Numbered from the stretch's first letter, positions 1 to 8,185 are shown. The stretch is 14,219 nucleotides of DNA from Thermodesulfovibrionia bacterium (GCA_947258735.1 CAMYJJ010000049.1:1-14219); one strand, 5' to 3'. A program made the numbers and translations. The notes: generated from the sequence alone by a model not told the origin.

Positions 1-386
1 ATATTAGACTTCTGGCTGAACACTTTATGAAGAAGTTTTCCCTGGAACTGAATAAGGAGATATCCGGCTTTAGTGACGATGCAGTTGATTTTCTCGAGGG
101 AAGACACTGGAAAGGAAATATCAGGGAGTTTGAAAATGCAATCCAGAGGGCTGTTTTGCTTTCCGGGTCAGAGCTCATAGGAAAAGATGATTTTATGATA
201 GAGAGTAATGTTTTTAAAAATGATACACAAAGCGGAAGTTTAAGAGACATGGAGATGGATTTAATCATGAAGACCCTCAATGACACAGACGGCAACAAAA
301 CCATAGCGGCAAAACGTCTTGGGGTCAGTGTACGAACAATTAGAAATAAACTGAACGACTATGGGAAAAATGTTCCTGCAGCATGA
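1..386 (+). CDS. Sigma-54-dependent transcriptional activator, FlrC/FleR/NtrC type (C-terminal part, 5' truncated by window)
   Basis: The reading frame is open from base 3 to the TGA at 384-386, giving 127 residues of a longer protein whose start lies before the window. The first residues (IRLLAEHF) and the GNIREFENAIQRAVLL block are the end of the AAA+ domain of enhancer-binding proteins, carrying the conserved GNxRExxN sensor-II/C-domain motif. The last 40 or so residues form a Fis-type helix-turn-helix (AAKRLGVSVRTIRNKL). This ending resembles the FlrC/FleR response regulators that switch on sigma-54 class flagellar genes. That fits its place directly before a sigma-54 promoter and a basal-body operon; activation of that operon by this protein is inferred. 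The receiver domain and the GAFTGA loop are not in view, so the exact subfamily is unproven. Confidence 0.9.
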   Translation, partial: IRLLAEHFMKKFSLELNKEISGFSDDAVDFLEGRHWKGNIREFENAIQRAVLLSGSELIGKDDFMIESNVFKNDTQSGSLRDMEMDLIMKTLNDTDGNKTIAAKRLGVSVRTIRNKLNDYGKNVPAA

Positions 387-491
387 AAAAATTGCCGTTT
401 ATTCAGGAAGAAGATAAGTGAGTATGAGGTGTTACATGCTGATTAACAAAATAAATATTAAAAAAATTGAATGTGTTGTCCTGCCTGCCTG

Positions 492-507
492 TGGCACGAT
501 AATTGAA
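492..507 (+). promoter_or_regulatory. Sigma-54 (-24/-12) promoter for the flgB operon
   Basis: TGGCACG, then four bases (ATAA), then TTGAA matches the sigma-54 consensus TGGCACG-N4-TTGCA at all but one base (GA instead of GC in the -12 box). It lies 35 nt before the flgB start codon and behind a sigma-54 activator gene. A start site about 12 nt past the -12 box is expected, near 517-520, just before the flgB ribosome binding site. Activator sites would be expected in the 387-490 stretch, but I could not define one. Confidence 0.8.
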
Positions 508-542
508 GTGTTTTTCATGACAGGTAAGAAGGAGGAAAATAC

Positions 543-911
543 ATGGATAAAGAAATGGCAGTGCTTCACAGGATAATCCAGAGCGCAAACATGAGGCAGA
601 AGGTGCTGTCTTCAAATATTGCCAATGCCGATACACCCGGATATAAGTCAAAGGATATTTCGTTCGGCAATATACTCGAGAAAAACATCAAACTGCTCAC
701 CACAGCCTCCGGACATGTGAAAGGTCAAAATAAAAATGGGGTAAGCTCAACAATCACGGTAAATAATAATCCGTCATGGGGTGACGGCAATAATGTGCTG
801 CTGAATTCAGAAATGGCAAAGATGACGGAAAATTCCATTAAGCACGATGCAGCAGTGAAACTGCTTAATACCAAAATAAAAATGTTTAGAAGTGCGATTA
901 AATCACCATAA
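543..911 (+). CDS. flgB: Flagellar basal-body rod protein FlgB
   Basis: The 122-residue protein has the usual FlgB length. FlgB is a proximal rod subunit in the periplasm, exported by the flagellar type III apparatus. The N-terminal rod-protein signature NIANADTPGYK is at about residues 26-36, followed by the KDISF segment. The C-terminal helix (NSIKHDAAVKLLNTKIKMFR) is typical of rod proteins that form coiled coils with neighbouring subunits. The ATG at 543 sits 7 nt after a strong GGAGG (531-535). It is the first gene after the sigma-54 promoter, and flgC follows 38 nt later. Confidence 0.97.
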   Translation: MDKEMAVLHRIIQSANMRQKVLSSNIANADTPGYKSKDISFGNILEKNIKLLTTASGHVKGQNKNGVSSTITVNNNPSWGDGNNVLLNSEMAKMTENSIKHDAAVKLLNTKIKMFRSAIKSP

Positions 912-949
912 TGAAATATAACAGAGCTATAAATGTGAGGAGGAATTAA

Positions 950-1357
950 ATGGACCTTTTTGATGTAAGTGCATCAGCCATGGAAGCACAGCGGATGAGA
1001 ATGAATACCGTAGCGTCCAATATGGCAAATGCGCAGTCAACCAAAACTGAATCGGGAGGACCGTATGTTAAGAAAGATGTCTCATTCTCATCAGTGCAGA
1101 TCAATCCCGGCGAGTCAGACGGACTGGCAGGAGTCAGGGTCAATGGTCTGGTGCCGTCCGCTAAACCCCCGATCATTGTGTATGATCCAGGACATCCTGA
1201 CGCTGATGAGGACGGCAATGTTTCCATGCCGAACATAAATGTAATGGAAGAAATGGTAAACATGATGATGGCATTACGTTCATATGAGGCCAATGTGAAA
1301 GCATTTAATATGTCAAAGGGCATGTATCAGAAGGCCCTTGAAATAGGGAGGTTCTAA
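950..1357 (+). CDS. flgC: Flagellar basal-body rod protein FlgC
   Basis: This is a 135-residue proximal rod subunit of normal length. It begins with a short FlgC-type N-terminus (MDLFDVSASAMEAQRMRMN) and the rod motif SNMANAQSTKT, where FlgB-type proteins have ANADTPGY. The C-terminal helix YEANVKAFNMSKGMYQKAL is the conserved rod-protein ending. The ATG at 950 follows GAGGAGG (937-943) with good spacing. The stop codon overlaps the fliE start by one base (TAATG), indicating coupled translation. Confidence 0.97.
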   Translation: MDLFDVSASAMEAQRMRMNTVASNMANAQSTKTESGGPYVKKDVSFSSVQINPGESDGLAGVRVNGLVPSAKPPIIVYDPGHPDADEDGNVSMPNINVMEEMVNMMMALRSYEANVKAFNMSKGMYQKALEIGRF

Positions 1358-1653
1358 TGTCTGATCTACCCATAAAAAATATAGGCAGCATAGGTTCCAT
1401 CAGTCCTTCAGAATCAAATAAGGTAAGCGGCAGTAACGGCAGCAGCTTTGACACGGTGATAAATGAAGCCATGAGCAAAGTCTCGCAGGTCCAGAACGAT
1501 GTTGAGAAGGCGGTAAATGAACTGGCAACAGGGGGAGACATCAGTGAAGCCGTTCTTGCGATAGAGAAAGCTGACATGTCATTTCAGTTAATGGTAGAGA
1601 TCAGGAATAAACTGATCGGCACGTATGATGAAGTCATGAGGATGAGTATTTAA
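1357..1653 (+). CDS. fliE: Flagellar hook-basal body protein FliE
   Basis: The 98-residue protein joins the MS-ring to the rod and is an early export substrate in the periplasm. The N-terminal third is Ser/Gly-rich and low in structure. The conserved FliE C-terminus is clear: AIEKADMSFQLMVEIRNKL and then YDEVMRMSI. A GGGAGG at 1346-1351 lies 5 nt before the ATG, inside the end of flgC. The order flgB-flgC-fliE is the common bacterial arrangement. Confidence 0.96.
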   Translation: MSDLPIKNIGSIGSISPSESNKVSGSNGSSFDTVINEAMSKVSQVQNDVEKAVNELATGGDISEAVLAIEKADMSFQLMVEIRNKLIGTYDEVMRMSI

Positions 1654-1692
1654 TACTACATAAACGATAACACTTAATGATCAGAGGGTATA

Positions 1693-3243
1693 ATGGCAGA
1701 CAGTGAAAACATTGTAGAACAGTTCAAGGCATGGCCGGCGATGAACAAAATCGGCTTACTGGCAGTATTGATAATGACCATCGCATCTATGGTGCTTTTA
1801 TTTTCATGGATGCAGAAGGCCGACTACCAGGTGCTCTATTCAAACCTCTCAGAGGAAGATGCAGGCCGCATAGTTGAGGAGCTGCAGAAGAGTAAAATCC
1901 CTTATGAACTCGTTTCTTCAGGTACGGTGCTGGTTGCTGCCGAAAAGGTATATGACATCAGGCTTCAGCTTGCAGGGCAGGGGCTTCCTCAGGGGGCCGG
2001 GGTCGGGTTTGAGATTTTTGATAACACAAGTTTTACCACGAGTGAATTTGTACAGAAACTGAATTACAAACGGGCACTGGAAGGAGAGCTCTCAAGGACC
2101 ATACGATCATTGTCCGGGGTCCATCAGAGCAGGGTCCACCTTGTGATGCCGGAGAAAACATTATTTTCATTTGAGAAAAGCAGGCCGGAAGCCACGGCAG
2201 CTGTCTTTGTCACCCTTCAAAAAGGCAGACAGCTTGACCGGGATGACATTCAGGGAATTGTACATCTTGTCTCAAGCAGCGTGGAAGACCTGGAACCGGG
2301 TAATATCACGGTCGTAGACAACAAGGGCGTTCTTCTCACAAAACCCTCAAGTGACTCCCTGCTCAGTCTGAGCGGATCACAAATGGAGTATCAGCAGGCC
2401 TATGAACAGAACACCATGAGCAAGATATTGAGTATACTTGAACCGGTGGTCGGCAAGGGCAAGGTTCAGGCCAAGGTATCAGCATCTTTTAATTTTACCC
2501 GCAGTGAAAAAACCGAAGAAATATATGATCCGGAAGGGGTGGTCATCAGAAGTGAGCAGAAGAGCACAGAGAAATCAACATCCGGATATTCCGCAGGAGG
2601 AGTACCCGGCGTAGGTTCCAACGCTCCCGGAGCAGCGCCGTCGTCCGGCTCAACCGGGCAATCCCAGAAGCAGGATGAGATGATCAATTATGAGACAAGC
2701 AAGACAATCACGAGGGTCATTAATTCACCGGTTGAACTGGAAAGAATTACCGTGGCACTGCTCATTGATGGTATTCCGGCGTCTCAGAAGGACGCAGTTG
2801 AAAACGCAGAGCAATCTCCTGTCTGGACTGATGAGGACCTGAAATACTATGAAGATATAGTGAAAAAGACTATAGGGTTTACCGAGGACAGGGGAGATGA
2901 GATCAGTCTTTCAGTTATGCCTTTCAAGCAGCCCGAGGTTGTCGAAGTAGCAGAAGCTGAGAAGGACTACCTGCCTCTTATTCTGACTATTCTCAAATAT
3001 ATAGTGCCCATCATCATTGCGTTGATGTTCTTCCTGCTGATTGTAAAACCCCTTATCAGAACACTGTCAAGGGTGCCGGCGGGAACCATGACGAGAGCGA
3101 TTGCCGGTGAAGAAACGCTGACCGGACTTGAGGCGCCGCAACCGCAGCAGGAACTGACCCTGGAGGACCAGGTTGTGGACTGGGCAAGTGGAAACACAGA
3201 TAAGGCTGCCGGAATGATTAAAGGATGGCTGGAGGAGAAATAA
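1693..3243 (+). CDS. fliF: Flagellar MS-ring protein FliF
   Basis: The 516-residue protein forms the MS-ring in the inner membrane, the base on which rod, C-ring and export gate assemble. A first membrane helix is at about residues 19-41 (LLAVLIMTIASMVLLF). Ring-building motif domains follow, with the motif QGLPQGAGVGFEIFD near residues 95-110 and the conserved NYKRALEGELSRTI. A Gly/Pro/Ser-rich loop lies near residues 299-325. A second membrane helix is at about residues 427-450. The C-terminal tail (VVDWASGNTDKAAGMIKGWL) is the FliG-binding end. The start has a modest AGAGGG site 5 nt upstream. Its stop codon directly abuts the fliG start. Confidence 0.98.
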   Translation: MADSENIVEQFKAWPAMNKIGLLAVLIMTIASMVLLFSWMQKADYQVLYSNLSEEDAGRIVEELQKSKIPYELVSSGTVLVAAEKVYDIRLQLAGQGLPQGAGVGFEIFDNTSFTTSEFVQKLNYKRALEGELSRTIRSLSGVHQSRVHLVMPEKTLFSFEKSRPEATAAVFVTLQKGRQLDRDDIQGIVHLVSSSVEDLEPGNITVVDNKGVLLTKPSSDSLLSLSGSQMEYQQAYEQNTMSKILSILEPVVGKGKVQAKVSASFNFTRSEKTEEIYDPEGVVIRSEQKSTEKSTSGYSAGGVPGVGSNAPGAAPSSGSTGQSQKQDEMINYETSKTITRVINSPVELERITVALLIDGIPASQKDAVENAEQSPVWTDEDLKYYEDIVKKTIGFTEDRGDEISLSVMPFKQPEVVEVAEAEKDYLPLILTILKYIVPIIIALMFFLLIVKPLIRTLSRVPAGTMTRAIAGEETLTGLEAPQPQQELTLEDQVVDWASGNTDKAAGMIKGWLEEK

Positions 3244-4230
3244 ATGGTACTAAATGGATTCGAAAAAGCTGCAATCCTGCTTAGTTCTGTTGGTGAGGAT
3301 GTTGCTGCCCAGATATTGAGGCAGCTTGATCCCGAAGACATCGGGAAAATATCTTCATATATGGCAAAAGGAAAGAAGCCGGCCAGGGAGAAGGTAGAAG
3401 GAGTATTGCAGGAGACCCTTGACAAGGTGTCAACCGGAGATATTCAGGTTGTCGGACAGGACTATGTAAAAAAGATCCTTTCAAAGGGACTGGGAGATGA
3501 TGATGCAGAGAAAATACTGGAGATGGTCTCCAAGGAAAGCCCGTTAGAATCCCTGAAATGGGTAAGTCCAAAAATAATTTCCGGGTTCCTGTCTACAGAA
3601 CACCCTCAAACGATTGCACTGGTCCTGTGCCTTCTTGAATCGGAACAGGCATCACAGGTGATGGAGGCATTGCCCGAACACATACGGGGTGATGTTGCGA
3701 TGCGCGTGGCAGCTACCGAGAGAATTCCGGACAGTGCGCTGGAAGAAATAGAAGAGGTACTCAAGACCCAGCTTGATATGGGTCAGGGCAAATCCGGCAA
3801 AACCTTTGAAGGTACCAAGGTCATAGCAGAGATACTGAACCAGTGTGACCGGGGGACAGAACAGAGCATTTTTGAAAAAATTGAAAGCCAGAATGAAGTA
3901 CTGGCAGAATCAATCAGAGAGCTCATGCTTACCTTTGATGATCTTGAAAAAATCGATGACAGAGGCATTCAGCTCATTATGAAGGAGCTGAGCACAGAGG
4001 ACCTGTCGCTTGCCCTGAAGACCGCTTCTGATGTTCTTAAAAATAAAATATTTAATAATATGTCAAAGAGAGCTGTCCAGATTCTCAAGGAAGAAATGGA
4101 AACAAGGGGACCTGTCAAGGTCTCTGATGTGGAAGCTGCCCAGCAGGTCATCGTCAGAGCTGCGCGTAAACTGGATGAGGAAGGGAAAATAGTTATTGCG
4201 GGAAGAGGAGGAGAAGAGGTTATTGAATAA
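3244..4230 (+). CDS. fliG: Flagellar motor switch protein FliG
   Basis: The 328-residue C-ring rotor protein binds FliF through its N-terminal domain and meets the stator through its C-terminal domain. Length is normal (E. coli about 331). The EHPQTIALVL motif of the middle domain is at residues 119-128. The C-terminal torque helix is recognisable by DDLEKIDDRGIQLI, LSLALKTAS, MSKRAVQILKEEMETRGPV and DVEAAQQVIVRAARKL, with the conserved charged Lys, Arg and Glu residues retained. The ATG immediately follows the fliF stop codon, with GGAGG within the end of fliF. The gene overlaps fliH by 8 nt with the start chosen here. Confidence 0.98.
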   Translation: MVLNGFEKAAILLSSVGEDVAAQILRQLDPEDIGKISSYMAKGKKPAREKVEGVLQETLDKVSTGDIQVVGQDYVKKILSKGLGDDDAEKILEMVSKESPLESLKWVSPKIISGFLSTEHPQTIALVLCLLESEQASQVMEALPEHIRGDVAMRVAATERIPDSALEEIEEVLKTQLDMGQGKSGKTFEGTKVIAEILNQCDRGTEQSIFEKIESQNEVLAESIRELMLTFDDLEKIDDRGIQLIMKELSTEDLSLALKTASDVLKNKIFNNMSKRAVQILKEEMETRGPVKVSDVEAAQQVIVRAARKLDEEGKIVIAGRGGEEVIE

Positions 4231-4954
4231 CAACATAATAACAGAAGCTGAAGATCTGGCCCTTTTTTGCATGCCGTCGCTTGAGGACGAGAGCACGGGC
4301 ACTGATGAAAAAACGCTGAGGGAAAAAGCCGAGGAGATTGAGCGTCTGGCATATGAGGAGGGCTTTGCAACCGGTCAAAAGGCCGGATATGATGAAGGCA
4401 AGCAGGAAGCAGCCGTTTTAACAGGCAGCCTTCACGAACTCCTGGAGAGCATAGCAAGGGTTAAGCAGGAGCTTGTTGAAAATCTTGAGTCCCAGGCAGT
4501 GGACCTGTCAATAATCATTGCCAGAAAAATAATTAATGAGGAAGTGAAAACAAGACCGGACGTAATCGTGAGCATGGTAAAAGAGGCCCTTCGCCGGCTG
4601 CAGCGTTCCGGGACCATTACTGTCAAAATAAATCCTGTGCTGCATGACTTGTTTATGGAGAAGAAAGCAGAACTTCTGGAGGTTCACGGGGACATTACGT
4701 TTGATGTAAGTTCCAGCATAGCTGTTGCAGGGCCGATTGTAGTGAGTCAGATAGAAGAGGTCGTCACTGATGTTGAGTCATTACTCGATAACGTCATTAA
4801 TGAGTTGAGATCAGGCTGCTCTGTTACACAGGCTGAAAATTCCAGTAATGAGATGTCAGCAGCAGCAGCACCGGTGTCAGAACCCGAAGCGGCAGAAGAA
4901 CTCACGATAGATGCAATACAGGACCATGAGGGGGTTACACGTGAGCCGGATTGA
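4223..4954 (+). CDS. fliH: Flagellar export ATPase regulator / stalk protein FliH
   Basis: FliH links the FliI ATPase to the C-ring and export gate in the cytoplasm. The protein has about 243 residues and an acidic N-terminus. It contains the FliH-specific run of GxxxG steps (GFATGQKAGYDEG), with Gly at residues 47, 51, 55 and 59. Next comes a coiled coil and a V/A-type ATPase E-subunit-like domain (AVDLSIIIARKIINEE, then TITVKINPVLHDLF). The last 35 or so residues are an Ala/Pro/Glu-rich tail of unclear use. I chose the TTG at 4223 because a perfect AGGAGG (4206-4211) lies 11 nt upstream. A TTG at 4196 would add nine mostly charged residues and is a weaker choice. The 8-nt overlap with fliG suggests translational coupling. 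Confidence 0.9.
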   Translation: MNNNIITEAEDLALFCMPSLEDESTGTDEKTLREKAEEIERLAYEEGFATGQKAGYDEGKQEAAVLTGSLHELLESIARVKQELVENLESQAVDLSIIIARKIINEEVKTRPDVIVSMVKEALRRLQRSGTITVKINPVLHDLFMEKKAELLEVHGDITFDVSSSIAVAGPIVVSQIEEVVTDVESLLDNVINELRSGCSVTQAENSSNEMSAAAAPVSEPEAAEELTIDAIQDHEGVTREPD

Positions 4955-6272
4955 TCTCGGGTCATATATTCAGACAGTCGACGGACTTGATCCCTTAAAG
5001 GTCTATGGCCGGATTGTTGAGATTACCGGACTGACCATTAAAGCGACCGGACTTGATGTCAGCATTGGTGAGTCCTGCAAAATATATTCTGAAAAAGCTG
5101 TTCCGGTAGATGCCGAGGTTGTCGGGTTTAAGGAAGGCAAGGTCATTCTGATGGCAACAGGTGAGGTGTCCGGCATAAGACATGGAAGCAGGGTCATGCC
5201 GCTGGGGAAAAACATATCGGTCAAAGTCTCGGACGGACTGATTGGAAGGATCATTGATGCTACGGGAAACCCGCTTGATAATAAAGGTCCGATCGAAGGG
5301 ACTGACTGTCCGCTTTACTCCCTTTCTCCGAATCCCTTAACAAAAAAGCTGATAAGTAAACCGCTGGACATCGGCATTCGTTCCATTAATGGTCTGCTGA
5401 CCTGCGGCAAGGGACAGAGAATCGGCATCATGGCAGGGTCCGGTGTTGGAAAAAGTGTACTGCTGGGTATGATTGCCAAGTATTCTGAGGCGCCGGTCAA
5501 TGTAATCGCATTAATCGGTGAAAGAAGCCGTGAAGTCGGAGAATTTATCGAAAGAAACCTCGGAGAGGAGGGCCTGAGAAAATCAATTGTTGTCGTATCA
5601 ACTTCTGATCAGGCCCCGCTGGCAAAGGTCAGGGGGGCATTTACGGCAACAGCCATTGCAGAATACTTCAGAAATGCAGGAAGAGATGTTCTGCTGCTCA
5701 TGGACTCGCTTACCCGTGTTGCCATGGCACAGAGAGAGATCGGCCTTGCGGTTGGAGAGCCTCCCACAACCAGGGGATATACCCCGTCTGTTTTTGCACT
5801 GCTTCCCAAGCTTCTTGAAAGGGTGGGGACCTCCCATAACTCAGGCAGCATTACAGGTCTGTATACCGTGCTGGTTGAAGGAGATGATATGCTTGAACCT
5901 GTAGCTGATATGTCACGGTCCATCCTTGACGGACATATCGTGCTCTCGAGGGAGCTTGCAATGGAAAATCAGTATCCGTCAATTGATGTACTGCAGTCCA
6001 TCAGCAGGGTGATGCCTAATATCATAGAGGAAAAACATAGAGAGTATGCTTCCAGATTTCTGGACATGCTGTCCACATACAAGAAATTCGAAGACATGAT
6101 CAATCTCGGGGCATACAAGCACGGCTCGAACATCAAGGTTGATTATGCAATCAAACTGATAGAGAGAATAAAATCATATCTCAAACAGGACATGCATAAC
6201 CCGATAGATTACGCCGATAGTCTTCAGGGACTGTACTGCATATTTGATGAGGTGACCACTGAAAGCGCATAA
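4941..6272 (+). CDS. fliI: Flagellum-specific export ATPase FliI
   Basis: FliI hydrolyses ATP at the cytoplasmic face of the flagellar export gate and, with FliH and FliJ, delivers substrates. The 443-residue protein has the F1-beta-like fold. Its P-loop AGSGVGKS is at residues 165-172, with GERSREVGEFIE, the Walker B segment VLLLMDSLTRVA and the export-ATPase signature GEPPTTRGYTPSVFALLP. The GTG at 4941 is preceded by GAGGGGG (4928-4934) at 6 nt, and its first residues (VSRIDLGSYI) fit the family. An ATG at 4911 is in frame but would lie deeper inside fliH with no good ribosome site. The overlap with fliH is 14 nt. Confidence 0.96.
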   Translation: MSRIDLGSYIQTVDGLDPLKVYGRIVEITGLTIKATGLDVSIGESCKIYSEKAVPVDAEVVGFKEGKVILMATGEVSGIRHGSRVMPLGKNISVKVSDGLIGRIIDATGNPLDNKGPIEGTDCPLYSLSPNPLTKKLISKPLDIGIRSINGLLTCGKGQRIGIMAGSGVGKSVLLGMIAKYSEAPVNVIALIGERSREVGEFIERNLGEEGLRKSIVVVSTSDQAPLAKVRGAFTATAIAEYFRNAGRDVLLLMDSLTRVAMAQREIGLAVGEPPTTRGYTPSVFALLPKLLERVGTSHNSGSITGLYTVLVEGDDMLEPVADMSRSILDGHIVLSRELAMENQYPSIDVLQSISRVMPNIIEEKHREYASRFLDMLSTYKKFEDMINLGAYKHGSNIKVDYAIKLIERIKSYLKQDMHNPIDYADSLQGLYCIFDEVTTESA

Positions 6273-6702
6273 AAAAAAGACGATCTCCAAGCTTCTGAAG
6301 CTGAAGGACAACAGAAAGAAAGAGCTTGAGCTGGAAGTGAAGAAAGCAGCTGACCGGGTCGATGAAGCAGAATCGGAAATTCATGCATTACAAAAAGATT
6401 ATGAAGAGAAAGTCAGCTTCTTTAATGAACGAAATGAAAAAGGATTGCTGGATATACATAACATTAATATGTATTATGAATTCTTTTCCCGGATTAACGG
6501 CAGGATTGATGAACAGAAAAAAATCCATGCCCGCTGCCAGAACGACCTCACATGTATAAAAGAAAATCTTGTGAGCGCGCATAAAGAAAAAAAGGTTTTC
6601 GAGATACTTGATGAAAAAGGAATGAACGCGGACAAAAAAGAGAAGTCATTAACTGAACAAAAAGAGCATGATTTTATTGCTATATCAAGGAGAATGAAAT
6701 GA
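6259..6702 (+). CDS. fliJ: Flagellar export chaperone / ATPase central stalk FliJ, probable CTG start
   Basis: FliJ is a small antiparallel coiled coil that inserts into the FliI ring and hands chaperones and substrates to the gate. The frame is open from 6256 (TGA at 6253-6255) to the TGA at 6700-6702. It has no ATG, GTG or TTG before GTG 6337. A start at GTG 6337 gives only 121 residues and cuts off the conserved first helix (KTISKLLKLKDNRKKELELE). A CTG at 6259 gives 147 residues, the usual FliJ length, and lies 6 nt after GAGG within a 7-base Shine-Dalgarno match (GAGGTGA, 6249-6255). It then overlaps fliI by 14 nt, the same as fliH/fliI. The sequence is Lys/Glu-rich and weakly conserved, so family assignment rests on position, length and coiled-coil character. 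Confidence 0.82.
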   Translation: MKAHKKKTISKLLKLKDNRKKELELEVKKAADRVDEAESEIHALQKDYEEKVSFFNERNEKGLLDIHNINMYYEFFSRINGRIDEQKKIHARCQNDLTCIKENLVSAHKEKKVFEILDEKGMNADKKEKSLTEQKEHDFIAISRRMK

Positions 6703-7151
6703 AGAACATCATGGTTGGTTTTCTTATTTCCCTTATGCTGGCCTGCAGTGTATATGCACAGGAAGATGTGGATATGGCAGGCATTATTGAAAAGCAGAGA
6801 CAGGAACTTTTGCAGAAAGAGGAGATATTAAAGCAGGAAAAAGAGCGGCTCAATACATTAAAACAGGAAATCGAGGACGGAATAGTAAAATATACTGACC
6901 TCCTTAAACAGATAGACAGTTCCCTGACCAAAGCCGAGGAAATAGGCAACAAGAGATTAAAGCATGTGGCAAAGGCCTATGAAGCCATGCAGCCTGAAGA
7001 CGCAGCATCACGGCTTTCCGGACTTGATTCCTCCATTGCGGTGCAGATACTCCTGAAGATGAACAGCAAAAAGGCAGGCCTAGTTATCGGCATGATGGAC
7101 ACGAAAAAGGCGACTCTGTTAACCAAAAACCTGGCTAAGATAAAAAAGTAG
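6699..7151 (+). CDS. MotE-like secreted coiled-coil protein, last gene of the flagellar operon
   Basis: This 150-residue protein has an N-terminal signal peptide (residues 1-20, likely cut after VYA). A long Glu/Lys/Gln coiled coil follows at about residues 25-75. The C-terminal domain of about 60 residues (AYEAMQPEDAASRLSGLDS, then MNSKKAGLVIGMMDTKKA) resembles the MgtE N-domain-like fold of MotE family proteins. In epsilonproteobacteria MotE is a periplasmic chaperone for MotC. Here the name rests on domain pattern and gene position, and the partner is unknown. An AAGGAG at 6687-6692 lies 6 nt upstream, and the ATG overlaps the fliJ stop (ATGA). The gap to the convergent rho gene is only 71 nt and has no visible intrinsic terminator. 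Confidence 0.78.
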   Translation: MKNIMVGFLISLMLACSVYAQEDVDMAGIIEKQRQELLQKEEILKQEKERLNTLKQEIEDGIVKYTDLLKQIDSSLTKAEEIGNKRLKHVAKAYEAMQPEDAASRLSGLDSSIAVQILLKMNSKKAGLVIGMMDTKKATLLTKNLAKIKK

Positions 7152-7222
7152 AATGCACTAAGAAAGACATATTACAGGTATTATAAACACGTGTGCAGTT
7201 CAGGACAGGTAAACAATATCCC

Positions 7223-8185
7223 CTAACCAGCCTTAACATCTTTAAATGATGCTAACAGCTCTCTGTTACTTGGATATTTCTGGAGCAACTCTATCAGCTT
7301 TTCCATAGCGGTAACGTTATGCATTGTTGCCAGGCCGCGGTACAATAATTCAAGGTGTCTGAACTCTTCCGGCTCAAACAAAAGCTCAGCCCGACGGGTA
7401 GCGCTCTTTAACACATCGATTGCCGGGAACACCCTTTTCTCCGCCAGTTTTTTTGAGAGCACCAGTTCCATGTTGCCCGTGCCTTTAAACTCCTCAAATA
7501 TAACACTATCCATGGCACTGCCTGTATCGACCAGGATCGTCGCAATAATAGTGATAGAGCCCAGACCCTCTACATTGCGGGCAACACCAAAAATACGACG
7601 CGGCACTTCAAGGGCACCGGCACCCACTCCTCCGGACATTGTACGCCCTCTCCCCCGGTGCTGTGCGTTATGTACCCGCGCCAGACGCGTAAGTGAATCA
7701 AGCAGTATCATCACATTATGCCCGGCAGCAGCTTCCTTAAAGGCCTGTGCGATGACCGTATCGGCAGTCTTAATATGATTTTCATGACCATGGTCCATAG
7801 ATGAGGAATACACTTTAGCATTTACACTGCGCGTAAAATCGGTCACCTCTTCCGGACGCTCATCAACAAGCAGGCAATATACCTTCATGTCAGGATACCC
7901 GGTTGTTACCGCATTACAGATATTCTTTAAAAATGTTGTTTTACCCGACCCGGGAGATGATACGACAAGGGCACGCTGCCCCATGCCTATCGGACAGATA
8001 AGATCAAGCGCACGGACGGACAGATCATCACTGCCCTTCTCAAGAATTATACGCGGATGCGGATTTACTGCTGTGCCGGCAAGAAACTTTTTTTCATCAG
8101 ATGAAACAACTCTGCGCGTCTTTGCATGCGAATGCTGCTGCGGTCGTGACTGTTTATGCCGCGAATTTAAACGAAACGAACTCAT
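7223..8185 (-). CDS. rho: Short Rho-type transcription termination ATPase lacking the N-terminal RNA-binding domain
   Basis: This is the hexameric RNA-dependent ATPase core of Rho. Visible motifs are the P-loop SSPGSGKT (residues 76-83), VDERPEEV (108-115, with the catalytic Glu), DSLTRLAR (163-170), the Q-loop region SGGVGAGAL (184-192) and the R-loop KGTGN (234-238). FEEFKGTGNMEL and AEKRVFPAID are nearly unchanged from E. coli Rho. The protein has 320 residues against 419 in E. coli. The missing part is the N-terminal helix bundle and the cold-shock-like primary RNA-binding domain. In their place are about 45 polar, basic residues rich in Arg, His, Gln and Ser. The ATG at 8185 has AAGGAG 5 nt upstream, and I found no Rho N-domain coding in the preceding bases. 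It converges on the flagellar operon. It could be a Rho paralogue or the only Rho of a lineage with a trimmed N-terminus. Confidence 0.92.
   Translation of the reverse strand: MSSFRLNSRHKQSRPQQHSHAKTRRVVSSDEKKFLAGTAVNPHPRIILEKGSDDLSVRALDLICPIGMGQRALVVSSPGSGKTTFLKNICNAVTTGYPDMKVYCLLVDERPEEVTDFTRSVNAKVYSSSMDHGHENHIKTADTVIAQAFKEAAAGHNVMILLDSLTRLARVHNAQHRGRGRTMSGGVGAGALEVPRRIFGVARNVEGLGSITIIATILVDTGSAMDSVIFEEFKGTGNMELVLSKKLAEKRVFPAIDVLKSATRRAELLFEPEEFRHLELLYRGLATMHNVTAMEKLIELLQKYPSNRELLASFKDVKAG

Noticed and set aside
5587..5923. Open frames on both strands inside fliI
   Set aside because: These are shadows of the well conserved FliI catalytic region.
7152..7222. Intrinsic terminator between the MotE-like gene and rho
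   Set aside because: Only a short ACACGTGT palindrome (7187-7194) is present, with no GC stem followed by a T-run on either strand.
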